In this document: in pieces, positions 1-7,989 of the stretch
Position numbering within the stretch: position 1 is the stretch's first letter
Layout: every line of letters begins with the position of its first letter
NCBI RefSeq assembly: GCF_008039565.1
Contig: NZ_VDUX01000002.1
Location: forward strand, 543,328 to 607,327
From: Aeromicrobium terrae
GTDB lineage: Bacteria > Actinomycetota > Actinomycetes > Propionibacteriales > Nocardioidaceae
DNA: 64,000 nucleotides
Direction: 5' to 3'
The notes under the pieces: generated by a model
The model's input: only the letters and a program-made list of their open reading frames with translations
The model's database searches: none
What the model was told of the DNA's origin: nothing
Position numbers and translations under genes: made by a program

Positions 1-215
1 TCCTCGGTGAACGGCTCGTCGACGCGCGAGCTCTCGCCGATGCCGCGGTGGTCGTAGACCACGACGTCGTGCTGCTCCATGAGCCGCTCGACGAACCGCG
101 GACCCCACGCGGCGTGGTGCCCGGCCACGCCCATGAGGAGGAGCAGCGGGCTGCCCTCGCCGCCGCGGAACGCGGAGATCGTGGCGGACGGGGCGTGCAC
201 GGAGAACGGCGTCAT
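1..215 (-). CDS. alpha/beta hydrolase, 3' end outside window
   Basis: Only the first 71 codons are present; the gene runs off the left edge. The visible part has the opening strand and oxyanion region of an alpha/beta hydrolase (GGEGSPLLLLMGVAGHHAAW, residues about 17-36) followed by the next conserved turn DHRGIGESS, a typical hydrolase DxRGxGxS pattern. The nucleophile elbow and the catalytic Asp/His lie outside the window. The start is the ATG at 215, 20 bp from the stop of the downstream S4-domain gene on the same strand, not obviously coupled. Substrate cannot be inferred. Confidence 0.8.
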   Translation of the reverse strand, partial: MTPFSVHAPSATISAFRGGEGSPLLLLMGVAGHHAAWGPRFVERLMEQHDVVVYDHRGIGESSRVDEPFTE

Positions 216-235
216 GCCTCGCAACCTAGCGACGC

Positions 236-463
236 CTAAATGACGCGGAACCGCTGCGTCCCACCCGGAGCGGCGACCTCGACGACGGCGCCGCGGTCGA
301 GCTGGCGGCCGCGCCGCGTCTCCACCTCGCCGTCCACCTGCACGTCGCCTGCAGCGATGATCGCCGCCGCGTCGGCACCGGAGTCCGCGACGCCGACGAA
401 CTTGAGCAGCTGGCCGAGCCGGATCCCGCCCTCGCGGATCGGGACGTCCTCGGTGTCGCTCAT
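236..463 (-). CDS. S4-domain RNA-binding protein
   Basis: A 75-aa protein that is essentially one S4 fold. It has IRLGQLLKFVGVADSGADA, then the GDVQVDGEVETRRGRQL turn that contacts RNA in ribosomal protein S4, YbcJ and RluB-type proteins. Size and layout match the small stand-alone YbcJ-like family; an RNA target is not known from sequence. The start at 463 is chosen because its ATG overlaps the stop of the DoxX gene (ATGA), indicating translational coupling. A longer open frame to 700 lies antisense-like over DoxX and is not credible. Confidence 0.85.
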   Translation of the reverse strand: MSDTEDVPIREGGIRLGQLLKFVGVADSGADAAAIIAAGDVQVDGEVETRRGRQLDRGAVVEVAAPGGTQRFRVI

Positions 464-822
464 CCCTGCTGCACGAACAGGACGGCCGTGGCGACCACGA
501 GGACCATGGTGAGCGCGTCGGCGCCGATGTTGACGGCCTCCGACCGGGAGTGGCGGCGCTGGGCGCCCACGCGGGTGACGACGGCGCCGACCAGGAGAGC
601 GGCGAGACCCACACAGGCGGCGACGCCGACCGGCCACCAGGCGAGGCCCACGAGCACCCCCGCGACCCCGAGCCACTCGCACACGCCGATCAGCTTCCAC
701 GTCCGCGGATCGACGTCGAGCGAGTCGCGGATCTTCAGCGAGGCGGGCGCGCTGAGCAGCTTCACGCCGCCCGTGCCGACGAACGTGACGGCCACGAGGA
801 TCGCCAGAACCGTGAGGACCAT
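460..822 (-). CDS. DoxX-like integral membrane protein
   Basis: A 120-aa protein with about four hydrophobic helices. It shows the DoxX-family opening (AVTFVGTGGVKLLSAP), the loop RDSLDVDPRTWKLIGVCEWLG and two C-terminal membrane segments. DoxX proteins are small membrane proteins associated with redox or quinone functions in some bacteria; the role here is unknown. The frame stays open to 1125, but the added N-terminus is antisense to the neighbouring YhhN gene, so ATG 822 is preferred. It is translationally coupled to the S4-domain gene. Confidence 0.8.
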   Translation of the reverse strand: MVLTVLAILVAVTFVGTGGVKLLSAPASLKIRDSLDVDPRTWKLIGVCEWLGVAGVLVGLAWWPVGVAACVGLAALLVGAVVTRVGAQRRHSRSEAVNIGADALTMVLVVATAVLFVQQG

Positions 823-856
823 CCGGTCAAGGTAGCGGCCCGGTAGCGTGACCGCC

Positions 857-1582
857 ATGACGGCCGTGAAGAGCCCGTGGATCATCGCCTTCGGCATCGT
901 GGCGGTCGTCCACCTCGTGCTGAACGCGGCCGACGTGACGCCGTGGGACAGCATCACGAAGTGCCTCCTCGCGCCGCTGCTGGTGGCGTGGGTGCTGCAG
1001 CTCGACGGCCCGCGACTCCTGGTGCTGGCGCTGGTCTTCTGCTTCCTCGGCGACCTGTTCCTGGAGCTCGACGACCTCTTCGCGGCGGGCATGGCCGCGT
1101 TCGCCGCCGCGCACGTCAGCTTCATCGTGTTCTTCGTGCGGCGCGGCGCCCTCGACCGGCTGCGGACCGTCCTGGTGCCGCTGGTCGTCTACGTCGCGGC
1201 GGCCGTCGGCCTCCTCGCCTGGGCCTGGTCCGGGCTCGACGCCGAGATCCGTCCGCTCGTGCCGTTCTACGTGCTGCTGCTTCTCGGCACCGCCATCACG
1301 TCGCTCGCGCTGGACCGCCGCGCGGGCATCGGCGGGCTGCTGTTCCTGATCTCGGACGGGTTCATCGCGCTCGGTGAGGCCGACCGGATGGACAAGGACG
1401 CGGCCTGGCACGGGCTCGTCGTCATGGGCCTGTACATCCTGTCGATCTTCCTGTTGTCCGCCGGGATCCTGAACCGCGAGGCCGCTACCCGCCGGGCCGC
1501 CCAGGACGGGTTCGACCCGACCGTGCGCACCGACTGCTGGCCGCGGCTGCCCGAGTCGACGTCATTTCGACAGGCTCAATGA
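857..1582 (+). CDS. YhhN family membrane protein (lysoplasmalogenase-like)
   Basis: A 241-aa protein from the ATG at 857 (a GTG at 848 is in frame). It has about eight hydrophobic helices and the family's conserved acidic pockets: FCFLGDLFLELDDLF near residues 59-73, and LISDGFIALGEAD. YhhN/TMEM86 members hydrolyse the vinyl-ether bond of lysoplasmalogens in animals; bacterial substrates are mostly untested. The last residues (about STSFRQAQ) are encoded by a TTTCGACAGGCTCAATGA segment resembling a common intergenic repeat of related genomes, so the C-terminus may have been extended by repeat insertion. The stop overlaps the next ATG (ATGA). Confidence 0.8.
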   Translation: MTAVKSPWIIAFGIVAVVHLVLNAADVTPWDSITKCLLAPLLVAWVLQLDGPRLLVLALVFCFLGDLFLELDDLFAAGMAAFAAAHVSFIVFFVRRGALDRLRTVLVPLVVYVAAAVGLLAWAWSGLDAEIRPLVPFYVLLLLGTAITSLALDRRAGIGGLLFLISDGFIALGEADRMDKDAAWHGLVVMGLYILSIFLLSAGILNREAATRRAAQDGFDPTVRTDCWPRLPESTSFRQAQ

Positions 1583-2340
1583 CCGGCGGAGACCGCACCT
1601 ATCGCGTCGCGGCGCGGTTGTTCGCCATCCTCTTCCGCCTGCTCGGCCTGCGGATCACCGTGCGCGGCGCCGAGCACCTGCCGACGTCCGGCCCGGCGGT
1701 GCTCGCGAGCAACCACACCGGATTCCTCGACTTCACGTTCGTCGGCTACGCGGCCCGCGAGCGCGGCCGGCTGGTGAGATTCATGAGCAAGGTGTCGGTG
1801 TTCGACTCGCGGATCACCGGGCCTCTGATGCGGGCGATGCGGCACATCCCGGTCGACCGCTGGACCGGCGCGAGCGCGTACCGACAGGCGCGCCGGGCCC
1901 TCGACGCGGGCGAGCTCGTCGGTGTCTTCCCCGAGGCGACCATCAGCCGGTCGTTCCTGGTGAAGCCGCTCAAGCCTGGCGCGGCGGGCCTGGCGATCAG
2001 CCGGTCCGTACCGCTGGTCCCGGTAGCCGTGTGGGGGTCGCACCGGATCGCCACGGTCGACGGCCGGCGTGGCCTGCGGCGCGGCAAGGCGCTCACGATC
2101 CTGGTCGGCGAGCCGCTGCACCCGGCGGACGGCGAGTCGATCGCCGAGCTCACCGAACGCCTGCACGCGGCGATGACCGCCCTGGTCGACGAGGCGATCG
2201 ACACCTATCCGGACACCCCGAAGGACGACGCCGACCGCTGGTGGCTGCCGCACGACCGTGGCGGCACCGCGCCGCCGCCCGAGGTCGCCGCCGCGCTCGA
2301 CCGGGCGGCCCTGGAACGCATCAACCAGCCCGTCGACTGA
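1579..2340 (+). CDS. 1-acylglycerol-3-phosphate O-acyltransferase family (PlsC-like)
   Basis: A 253-aa protein of the PlsC/LPLAT superfamily, which transfers acyl chains to lysophospholipids at the membrane face. Block I is NHTGFLD (the catalytic HX4D, near residues 45-51). A later block is FPEATIS, where the usual Gly of the EGT box is Ala. AAGLAISRSVPLVPVAVWG is the conserved region after it. The ATG overlaps the stop of the YhhN gene, so the two are probably cotranscribed, consistent with lipid remodelling for both. The C-terminal 45 residues are a charged tail without a recognisable domain. Confidence 0.88.
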   Translation: MTGGDRTYRVAARLFAILFRLLGLRITVRGAEHLPTSGPAVLASNHTGFLDFTFVGYAARERGRLVRFMSKVSVFDSRITGPLMRAMRHIPVDRWTGASAYRQARRALDAGELVGVFPEATISRSFLVKPLKPGAAGLAISRSVPLVPVAVWGSHRIATVDGRRGLRRGKALTILVGEPLHPADGESIAELTERLHAAMTALVDEAIDTYPDTPKDDADRWWLPHDRGGTAPPPEVAAALDRAALERINQPVD

Positions 2341-2352
2341 CACGATGACGCC

Positions 2353-3192
2353 ATGACCTTCGCGGAGCAGACCCCCGTCACCGTCGGCGACCTCACCTTC
2401 GACGTGCGGATTGACGGGCCCGACGACGGCGTCCCCGTCCTGCTCCTGCACGGCTTTCCGGAGACGTCGGCGTCGTGGACCGACGTCGTGCCCCGGCTGA
2501 CCGACGCCGGCATGCGGGTCGTCGCGCCGGACCAGCGCGGCTACTCCCCCGGCGCTCGCCCGGAGGGCGTCGAGCACTACGCGGTCGACCGGCTCGCCGC
2601 GGACGTCGTCGGCATCGCCGACGCCCAGGGCTGGGACACGTTCCACCTGGTCGGCCATGACTGGGGCGCCGCCGTCGCCTGGTACGTCGCGGCGCACCAC
2701 GGCGACCGGCTCCGCAGCCTCACCGCGTTGTCCGTGCCGCACCTCGCCGCCTACAACCGGGCGCTGCGCGAGGACGCGGACCAGCAGGAGCGCGCCGCGT
2801 ACATCGGGTTCCTGCGGATCGAGGGCAAGGCCGAGGCGCTGCTGATGGAGGACGAGTTCCGGCGACTCCGAGCGATGTACGGCGGCGACGTGCCGGCCGA
2901 GCAGGTCGACGACTACCTCGCACGCCTGGGCGAGCCGGGCGCCCTGACCGCCGCGCTCAGCTGGTATCGCGCGATGACGGCCGAGCTCGGCGACCTGCCG
3001 GTCGTCCGCGTCCCGACCACGCTCGTCTGGGGCAACGGCGACCTGGCCATCGGACGCACGCCCGTGGAGGAGTCCGCGCAGCACGTGGACGCCGACTACC
3101 GGTTCGTCGAGCTGGACGCCAGCCACTGGCTGCCGGAGCAGGAGCCCGACGCGGTCGCCGAAGCCGTGCTGGTGCGGACCGGGTCGGTCTAG
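2353..3192 (+). CDS. alpha/beta hydrolase, epoxide-hydrolase-like
   Basis: A 279-aa single-domain hydrolase. It has the oxyanion motif HGFPE (residues about 34-38), the nucleophile elbow GHDWGA with Asp rather than Ser, an acidic residue in WGNGDLAIG and the catalytic His in ASHWLPEQEP. Asp as nucleophile plus HGFP is the signature of soluble epoxide hydrolases and haloalkane dehalogenases; the HGFPE and YSPG elements favour epoxide hydrolase. It follows the acyltransferase by 12 bp and probably shares its transcript. It overlaps the end of the convergent exonuclease gene by 4 bp. Confidence 0.88.
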   Translation: MTFAEQTPVTVGDLTFDVRIDGPDDGVPVLLLHGFPETSASWTDVVPRLTDAGMRVVAPDQRGYSPGARPEGVEHYAVDRLAADVVGIADAQGWDTFHLVGHDWGAAVAWYVAAHHGDRLRSLTALSVPHLAAYNRALREDADQQERAAYIGFLRIEGKAEALLMEDEFRRLRAMYGGDVPAEQVDDYLARLGEPGALTAALSWYRAMTAELGDLPVVRVPTTLVWGNGDLAIGRTPVEESAQHVDADYRFVELDASHWLPEQEPDAVAEAVLVRTGSV

Positions 3193-3899
3193 GCGGCGAG
3201 CGGCCAGCCGGTGGGATCGTCGACCGGTCGACCGGACGTGCGGGCGTAGGAGTTCCACTCGGCGACACGGTCGGCGAACCAGCGCCGCTGCTGCACCATC
3301 AGCTCGCCCAGCGCGAGCGACCCGACGTGCGGGTGGCGGGCGCCGAGCTCGACCGCCACGTCGCGCGCGGCCCGGGCGTCGCACATGGCGTCGTGGGCGG
3401 ACTCGATGGGCACGCCGTAGTACGCGGCGACGTCGACGAGCCGGCGACGGCCCAGGCTGCCGCGAGCGATGCCCCAGTCGACGACGTACGGGTCGACGAC
3501 CAGCAGCCGGGACCAGTCGGGCTCGCGCAGACCGTTGCGCCGGGCCTCGGCGCGCAGCATCGTCAGGTCGTAGGCGGCGTTGAAGACCACCAGGCCGACG
3601 CCGCGGTCGATGAGCGACTCGACCCACTCGAGGATCCCGGCGAGCACGCGGCTCGGCGTGGGCTCACCGGTGAGCATGGCAGCGGTGAGTCCGTGCACCT
3701 CGGCGGACGCCGGCGGGATGGGGACGCCCGCGTCGACCAGCCCGCTGACGGCGACCGGGCCGTCGATCAACGCGTAGCTGAGGATGCGGTCGGTGCGCGG
3801 GTCGACGCCCGTGGTCTCGAAGTCGAGCGACGCGAGCGGGAGCCGGTGCCACCCGTCGTGGGTGCCCCGCAGCGGTGGTGCTGCTGCATTCGTCTCCAT
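3189..3899 (-). CDS. DEDDh 3'-5' exonuclease (DNA polymerase III epsilon-like)
   Basis: A 236-aa protein carrying the complete DEDDh exonuclease core: DFETTG (ExoI, D-x-E), VVFNAAYDLTML (ExoII, Asp) and HDAMCDARAA (ExoIII, His and Asp). It is a stand-alone exonuclease similar to the proofreading subunit but without polymerase-binding sequence that I can recognise, so a repair or RNA-turnover role is equally possible. The ATG at 3899 has a strong AAGGAGG ribosome-binding site 5 bp upstream, which decides it over the open frame extending to 3941. Confidence 0.9.
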   Translation of the reverse strand: METNAAAPPLRGTHDGWHRLPLASLDFETTGVDPRTDRILSYALIDGPVAVSGLVDAGVPIPPASAEVHGLTAAMLTGEPTPSRVLAGILEWVESLIDRGVGLVVFNAAYDLTMLRAEARRNGLREPDWSRLLVVDPYVVDWGIARGSLGRRRLVDVAAYYGVPIESAHDAMCDARAARDVAVELGARHPHVGSLALGELMVQQRRWFADRVAEWNSYARTSGRPVDDPTGWPLAA

Positions 3900-3993
3900 C
3901 GCCGACCTCCTTGCGTGCAGGCTAGGCGTGACCACCGACACCCTCGCGTCGCGACACCCCTAACTGGTACATTTGTCCGACTTCGGAGGATCC

Positions 3994-4845
3994 ATGACCA
4001 AGACCAGCTTCGACGGGGCCGTCACCGTCATCACCGGCGCCGGCAGCGGCATCGGCCGCGCCACGGCGCTGCTCGCCGCGAGCAAGGGCGCGCGGCTCGT
4101 GCTCACGGACGTCGGCGAGGAGACGCTCAAGGAGACCGTGGTCCTCGTCGAGGCCGCGGGCGGCACGGTGATCCACTCCGCCGCGCTCGACGTCCGCGAC
4201 GCCGACGCCGTCACCGACTTCGCCGCGCGTGCCCACGAGCTCGCCGGCGGGTCCACCGACATCGTCATGAACGTCGCCGGCATCTCCACCTGGGGCCGCA
4301 TCCAGGACCTCACCGTCGAGCACTGGCGGCGCACCGTGGACGTCGACCTGATGGGTCCGATCCACGTCATGTCCGCGTTCGTGCCCGCGATGATCGACGC
4401 CCGGCGCGGCGGCCACGTCGTCAACGTCTCCTCCGCCGCGGGCCTCATCGGCCTGCCGCTGCACGCGCCGTACAGCGCTGCGAAGTTCGGGCTGCGCGGC
4501 GTCAGCGAGGTGCTCCGCTTCGACCTCGAGCGGCACCGCATCAAGGTCTCCCTCGTCTGCCCGGGCGGCGTCGACACCCCCCTCGTCGGCACGGTCGACA
4601 TCGTCGGCGTCGACCGGGAGGACCCCAAGGTGCAGAAGGCCATCGCCGCCTTCAGCAAGCACGCGGTGACGCCGGAGAGCGCGGCCGCCTCGATCGTCAA
4701 GGGCGTCGAGAAGGGCCGCTACATGGTCTACACGTCGCAGGACATCCGCTTCGCCTACTGGGCGCAGCGGTACGTGCCGTTCGGCTACAACGTCGCCATG
4801 CGAATCATGAACCGGCAGGCGCAGAAGGTGCTCGTACGTCGGTGA
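3994..4845 (+). CDS. short-chain dehydrogenase/reductase
   Basis: A 283-aa classical SDR. It has the NAD(P)-binding TGAGSGIG near the N-terminus, NVAG, the catalytic Ser in VNVSSAAG and YSAAK with the Tyr-Lys pair. VCPGGVDTPL is the usual post-catalytic loop. A longer-than-average C-terminus (about 50 residues, ending in aromatic and basic residues) is typical of hydroxysteroid/acyl-type SDRs in actinobacteria. GGAGG 4 bp before the ATG supports 3994 over the TTG at 3973. Its last 41 bp overlap the convergent sucrase/ferredoxin-like gene. Confidence 0.9.
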   Translation: MTKTSFDGAVTVITGAGSGIGRATALLAASKGARLVLTDVGEETLKETVVLVEAAGGTVIHSAALDVRDADAVTDFAARAHELAGGSTDIVMNVAGISTWGRIQDLTVEHWRRTVDVDLMGPIHVMSAFVPAMIDARRGGHVVNVSSAAGLIGLPLHAPYSAAKFGLRGVSEVLRFDLERHRIKVSLVCPGGVDTPLVGTVDIVGVDREDPKVQKAIAAFSKHAVTPESAAASIVKGVEKGRYMVYTSQDIRFAYWAQRYVPFGYNVAMRIMNRQAQKVLVRR

Positions 4846-5710
4846 CGACGAACGAGCGCGCCGACGTGGCGTGCGGCGCCCGGCAGGTCAGCAGGGCGGC
4901 CGCGGCGTGCTGCGCCTCGACGTCGGCAACGACGGTCAGCGGCAGCGGGCCCGTGCAGCTGAGCTCGACGCGCCACCGTTCGTGACCCGCGCTCTGCACC
5001 ACGGCTGACCGCACGTCCCGCGGGCCACCCGGGCCGAACCGCTCGTGCGCGGCGATGGCTGCAGCCTGCGCCACCGGCGACAGCATGCTCGAGCCGCGCA
5101 GCTGCTCGGGGACGACCACGCCGCCGAGGTGCTGCTCGACGGTCGCCACGGAGTCGTCGCGCCCGAGGTTGCCGTAGTAGGTGCCGTCGGGCAGGACCAC
5201 GACGTTGCCGGCGAACCGGTCACCACCGACGTGGCTGCACTCCCACACGGCGTCGGGCCAGCGCTCGGCGAGGGCGGCGGCCACCGGTCGGCCGCGCACG
5301 GCACAGCACGTGTCGTGGCGGCCGTGGGCGCAGACAAGGAGCACCGGGTCCGTCGAGCCGCCGGGCGGGTCGGCGATGACGTCGCAGGCGGCCAGCAGGT
5401 CCGCGTCCTGCTCCCACGTGCCCCAGCTGATGGTGCCGCCGACGACGTCGGCCACCGCCCAGGCGCGGCGGGGCTCGTGGTCCTGGCGGCCGGGGCGCCG
5501 TATGAGCAGGGTCCGCCCTCCGTGCCGTCGCGTCGCGGCGACCAGCTGGTCGATCACCTCCGGCTCGATGCCGGACGTGCCGACGGCATCGAACCCCCAC
5601 GGTCCCGGGTGCTCGATCAGCAGGAAGCGCCGGACGTGCAGCGCGGTGCCGTTCATGACGTCACCGCGATGGCGGGCGGTGTCCGCGCACAGCGGACGAG
5701 GCTCGTTCAC
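4805..5710 (-). CDS. sucrase/ferredoxin-like family protein
   Basis: A 301-aa member of the thioredoxin-fold [2Fe-2S] family named sucrase/ferredoxin-like (related to yeast Apd1/Aim32). The signature is present in order: CAHGRHDTCCAVRGRP at about residues 128-143 and CSHVGGDRFAGN about 17 residues later. The Cys and His residues are the expected cluster ligands. The C-terminal third is variable. The gene ends the minus-strand set that starts with the repeat peptide and the JmjC oxygenase (4 bp downstream of the latter), so a redox partner role is plausible. Known biochemistry for the bacterial proteins is slight. Confidence 0.85.
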   Translation of the reverse strand: MNEPRPLCADTARHRGDVMNGTALHVRRFLLIEHPGPWGFDAVGTSGIEPEVIDQLVAATRRHGGRTLLIRRPGRQDHEPRRAWAVADVVGGTISWGTWEQDADLLAACDVIADPPGGSTDPVLLVCAHGRHDTCCAVRGRPVAAALAERWPDAVWECSHVGGDRFAGNVVVLPDGTYYGNLGRDDSVATVEQHLGGVVVPEQLRGSSMLSPVAQAAAIAAHERFGPGGPRDVRSAVVQSAGHERWRVELSCTGPLPLTVVADVEAQHAAAALLTCRAPHATSARSFVVTDVRAPSAPAGS

Positions 5711-5714
5711 GCTC

Positions 5715-6740
5715 TCAGTCTGCGTCGGGAGCCTGCGACGCGCGCAGCTGCGCGACCGGCCCGACCGGCGCGGGCCGGGTGGCCGAGCGCCTCCGGTCGC
5801 CGAGCCGCCGGGCGATCTCGTCCGCCGGCACCGAGCGCACGGCGGCGGCGAGCCGCTCCCGGACGGTCTCGACGTCGCCGACGATCGCGAACGGGTCGTC
5901 GACCTCGACGCCGGCGCCGAAGGAGGTACGGATCCCCGGGTCGCCGGCGAGCTCGTCGAGCGCCGCGTCGAGCAGCTCGCGGGCGAGGTGGTGGCGGGTC
6001 CAGGGGTGGATGCCCATCGTGAGGTGCGTGCTGACGTCGCCGAGAGCGGTGGCCGCGTGGATGAACCCGCGCGGCAGGTAGAGGCAGTCGCCGGGCTCGA
6101 GCACGGCGTCGATCACCGGAGGCTCCGCGGCGGCCTGCTCGACCGCGGCGCGGTGGGCGGTCCACGGCTGGTCGCGCAGCGGGGCGTCGACGACCGGCGC
6201 GTGGATGCGCCAGTGCTTCCGGCCGGAGACCTGCAGGACGAAGACGTCGTGGACGTCGTAGTGGTCGTCGAACCCGCGCGACTGCGGCGGGGTGACGTAC
6301 GCGTTGACCTGCAGAGGATGCGCGAGCTCGTGCGCCAGCTGCTGGGAGAAGTCGAGCACCGGGGACCAGGTGCGGTGCAGGGCCTGCAGCACGATCGTCG
6401 CGCCGCCGGCGAACAGCGCCGACAGCTTGGCGTCGTCCACCTGGTCGGCGATGCCGGCCCCGACGCCGCCGCCGGACGTGAACGCGTGGTTCGGCAGCGT
6501 GGTGCCGTCGCGGGCGACCCGGATGAACGGCGTGCGGAGGCCGCGGCGCGACACCAGCTCGTCGAGGGCCGACTCCGAGAACAGGTCGGTGAACCCCTCG
6601 GGCAGCTCGCCGGCGCGGGTCAGCAGGGCCTCGCGGCTCCAGACGTCACGCCGAAAAGCGTCAGGGTCGGCGACGAGCCGGCGCAGCGCGGAGTGCCCGG
6701 CCGTCTGGCCGGGCACCCGCGTCTGTGCAGCTGCGGTCAC
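5715..6740 (-). CDS. JmjC/cupin-like 2-oxoglutarate oxygenase (ROX family)
   Basis: A 341-aa protein resembling the ribosomal oxygenase group (YcfD/RoxA, MINA53, NO66), Fe(II)/2-oxoglutarate enzymes that hydroxylate protein side chains. After an N-terminal helical region comes the metal site DDHYDVHDVFVLQVSG (HxD) with the following GRKHWRIHAP, and the distal His in LYLPRGFIHAATAL. The C-terminal part is the winged-helix-like segment usual in ROX proteins. Its start overlaps the stop of the tandem-repeat peptide gene by 4 bp (ATGA) and its stop lies 4 bp from the sucrase/ferredoxin-like gene. A protein substrate encoded next door is an attractive but untested idea. Confidence 0.85.
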   Translation of the reverse strand: MTAAAQTRVPGQTAGHSALRRLVADPDAFRRDVWSREALLTRAGELPEGFTDLFSESALDELVSRRGLRTPFIRVARDGTTLPNHAFTSGGGVGAGIADQVDDAKLSALFAGGATIVLQALHRTWSPVLDFSQQLAHELAHPLQVNAYVTPPQSRGFDDHYDVHDVFVLQVSGRKHWRIHAPVVDAPLRDQPWTAHRAAVEQAAAEPPVIDAVLEPGDCLYLPRGFIHAATALGDVSTHLTMGIHPWTRHHLARELLDAALDELAGDPGIRTSFGAGVEVDDPFAIVGDVETVRERLAAAVRSVPADEIARRLGDRRRSATRPAPVGPVAQLRASQAPDAD

Positions 6741-7009
6741 TGGAGGCGTTCGTCCTCGGCGCCCCCGCCTTCAGCGCCACCGTCCGCGCCGCCGTCCTGG
6801 ACGCCCGGCGTGCCCTCGGCACCGCCGTCCGCCGGACCCTCGGCGCCACCGTCGGCGCCACCGTCCTGCACTCCGGGCGTGCCCTCGGCACCGCCGTCCG
6901 CAGGTCCTTCGGCCCCGGTGTCGGCACCACCGTCGGCGCCGCCGTCCTGGACGCCCGGCGTGCCCTCGGCACCGCCGTCAGCAGGTCCTTCAGGTGTGGT
7001 CTCGCTCAT
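6737..7009 (-). CDS. acidic Gly/Ala/Asp tandem-repeat small protein
   Basis: A 90-aa protein without a known domain. After a short leader (MSETTP) a 23-residue unit beginning EGPADGGAEGTPG and ending VQDGGADGGA occurs three times (residues 7-29, 34-56, 57-79), the first followed by a DTGA insert, and the protein ends GGGAEDERLQ. It has no Lys, Cys, His or aromatic residues and a single Arg (88). GAGGAG precedes the ATG at 7009, so it is very likely translated, and its stop overlaps the start of the oxygenase gene. It could be a disordered spacer protein or a modified peptide substrate; neither is shown. Confidence 0.75.
   Translation of the reverse strand: MSETTPEGPADGGAEGTPGVQDGGADGGADTGAEGPADGGAEGTPGVQDGGADGGAEGPADGGAEGTPGVQDGGADGGAEGGGAEDERLQ
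6742..6990 (-). repeat. three-copy coding tandem repeat, 69-bp unit
   Basis: The 69-bp unit encodes the 23-residue repeat of the small acidic protein. Copies 2 and 3 are contiguous; copy 1 is separated from copy 2 by a 12-bp partial unit (DTGA). Copy number is likely to vary between strains by slippage or recombination. Confidence 0.85.
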
Positions 7010-7107
7010 GAGTCCTCCTCCGATCTCAGGGAACGACACGAGCACGTGCCGCCTTCCACGTCTAGCACCTCCAGGTCCCGGTGCAACTCGGTAGAGTTCG
7101 TCGCCTC

Positions 7108-7893
7108 ATGACCGATGACCTGTCGTCCGACTTCGCCGACGCTCCGGGCGTGGCCCTCGTGGTCGGCGGCAGCGGTGGCCTCGGGGCCGCCATCGCGGAG
7201 ATGCTGGCCGCGCGCGGCAGCGACGTCGCCGTCACGTACCGCTCCAACGCGGCGGCCGCTCAGGCCGTCGCCACCGCGGCGGAGAAGCACGGCGCCCGGG
7301 CCACCGCGCACGCGCTCGACGTGAGCTCGGCCGAGGCCGGCGCGGCCGTGGTCGCCGAGGTGGCCGAGACCCACGGCGGTCTGCACACCCTCGTCTACGC
7401 CTCCGGCCCGCACGTGCCGATGGTCCACCTGTCCACGGTGTCGCCCGCCGACTTCGCCGACCAGCTCGCCCAGGACGCCGCCGGCTTCTTCAACGTCGCC
7501 CAGCCCGCGCTCCCCCACCTGCGGGAGACCGAGGGCTCGATCGTCGCCGTCACCACCGCCGCCACCGCGCGGTACCCGGTCCGCGACGGCCTGTCGTCGG
7601 CGCCCAAGGGAGCGGTGGAGGCCGTCGTGCGCGCCTTCGCCGCCGAGGAGGGCCGGTTCGGCGTGCGCGTCAACGCCGTCGGTCCGGGCATGCTCACCGA
7701 CGGCATGGCCGCGCGGCTGATCGGGTCCGGCGAGCTCGACGACGACGCCCTCGCCATCACCCGCGGCAACATCCCGATGCGACGCTTCGGCAGCGCCGCC
7801 GACATCGCCGAGGCCGTCTGCTTCCTCGCCTCGAATCGGGCCGGGTTCATCAGCGGCCAGAAGCTGGACGTCGACGGCGGCTACTCCGTCTGA
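7108..7893 (+). CDS. SDR-family protein with altered catalytic site
   Basis: A 261-aa Rossmann-fold protein. The nucleotide-binding glycines are present (VVGGSGGLG), as is the late SDR loop RVNAVGPGMLTDG and the C-terminal SGQKLDVDGGYS typical of FabG-like enzymes. The catalytic positions are not standard: the Ser of the usual V-S-S is in a VTTAA context and the YxxxK Tyr is replaced by Ser (LSSAPKGAVEAV), leaving only the Lys. It therefore may not be a normal oxidoreductase. TAGAGT at 7092-7097 is placed as a -10 element only 10 bp before the ATG, suggesting a leaderless transcript divergent from the repeat-peptide operon. Confidence 0.85.
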   Translation: MTDDLSSDFADAPGVALVVGGSGGLGAAIAEMLAARGSDVAVTYRSNAAAAQAVATAAEKHGARATAHALDVSSAEAGAAVVAEVAETHGGLHTLVYASGPHVPMVHLSTVSPADFADQLAQDAAGFFNVAQPALPHLRETEGSIVAVTTAATARYPVRDGLSSAPKGAVEAVVRAFAAEEGRFGVRVNAVGPGMLTDGMAARLIGSGELDDDALAITRGNIPMRRFGSAADIAEAVCFLASNRAGFISGQKLDVDGGYSV

Positions 7894-7957
7894 TCGTCCC
7901 GGCGCTCTCGTGGTCTCGATACGACGGACGCCTTCAGCGTGACGCACTCGACCTGGC

Positions 7958-7989
7958 GAGACGCTCGCGCGCTAAGCGCGCTCGGTCTC
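7958..7989. terminator. palindrome between convergent genes
   Basis: GCGCGCT (7967-7973) pairs with AGCGCGC (7975-7981) with one base between, and outer GAGAC/GTCTC arms (7958-7962 and 7985-7989) extend it. It lies after the SDR gene and overlaps the stop codon of the convergent membrane-protein gene. There is no T run. It may be a bidirectional terminator or part of a dispersed repeat, since the preceding GTGGTCTCGATACG resembles a common intergenic sequence in related genomes. Confidence 0.5.

Noticed and set aside
1576..3627. 683-codon minus-strand frame over the acyltransferase and hydrolase
   Set aside because: Arg/Pro/Gly/Ala-rich composition and no start or motif; it is the shadow of the two real plus-strand genes.
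6737..7111. Plus-strand frame through the tandem repeat (128 codons)
   Set aside because: The plus frame is Arg/Ala-rich without a ribosome-binding site, whereas the minus-strand gene has GAGGAG and is coupled to the oxygenase.
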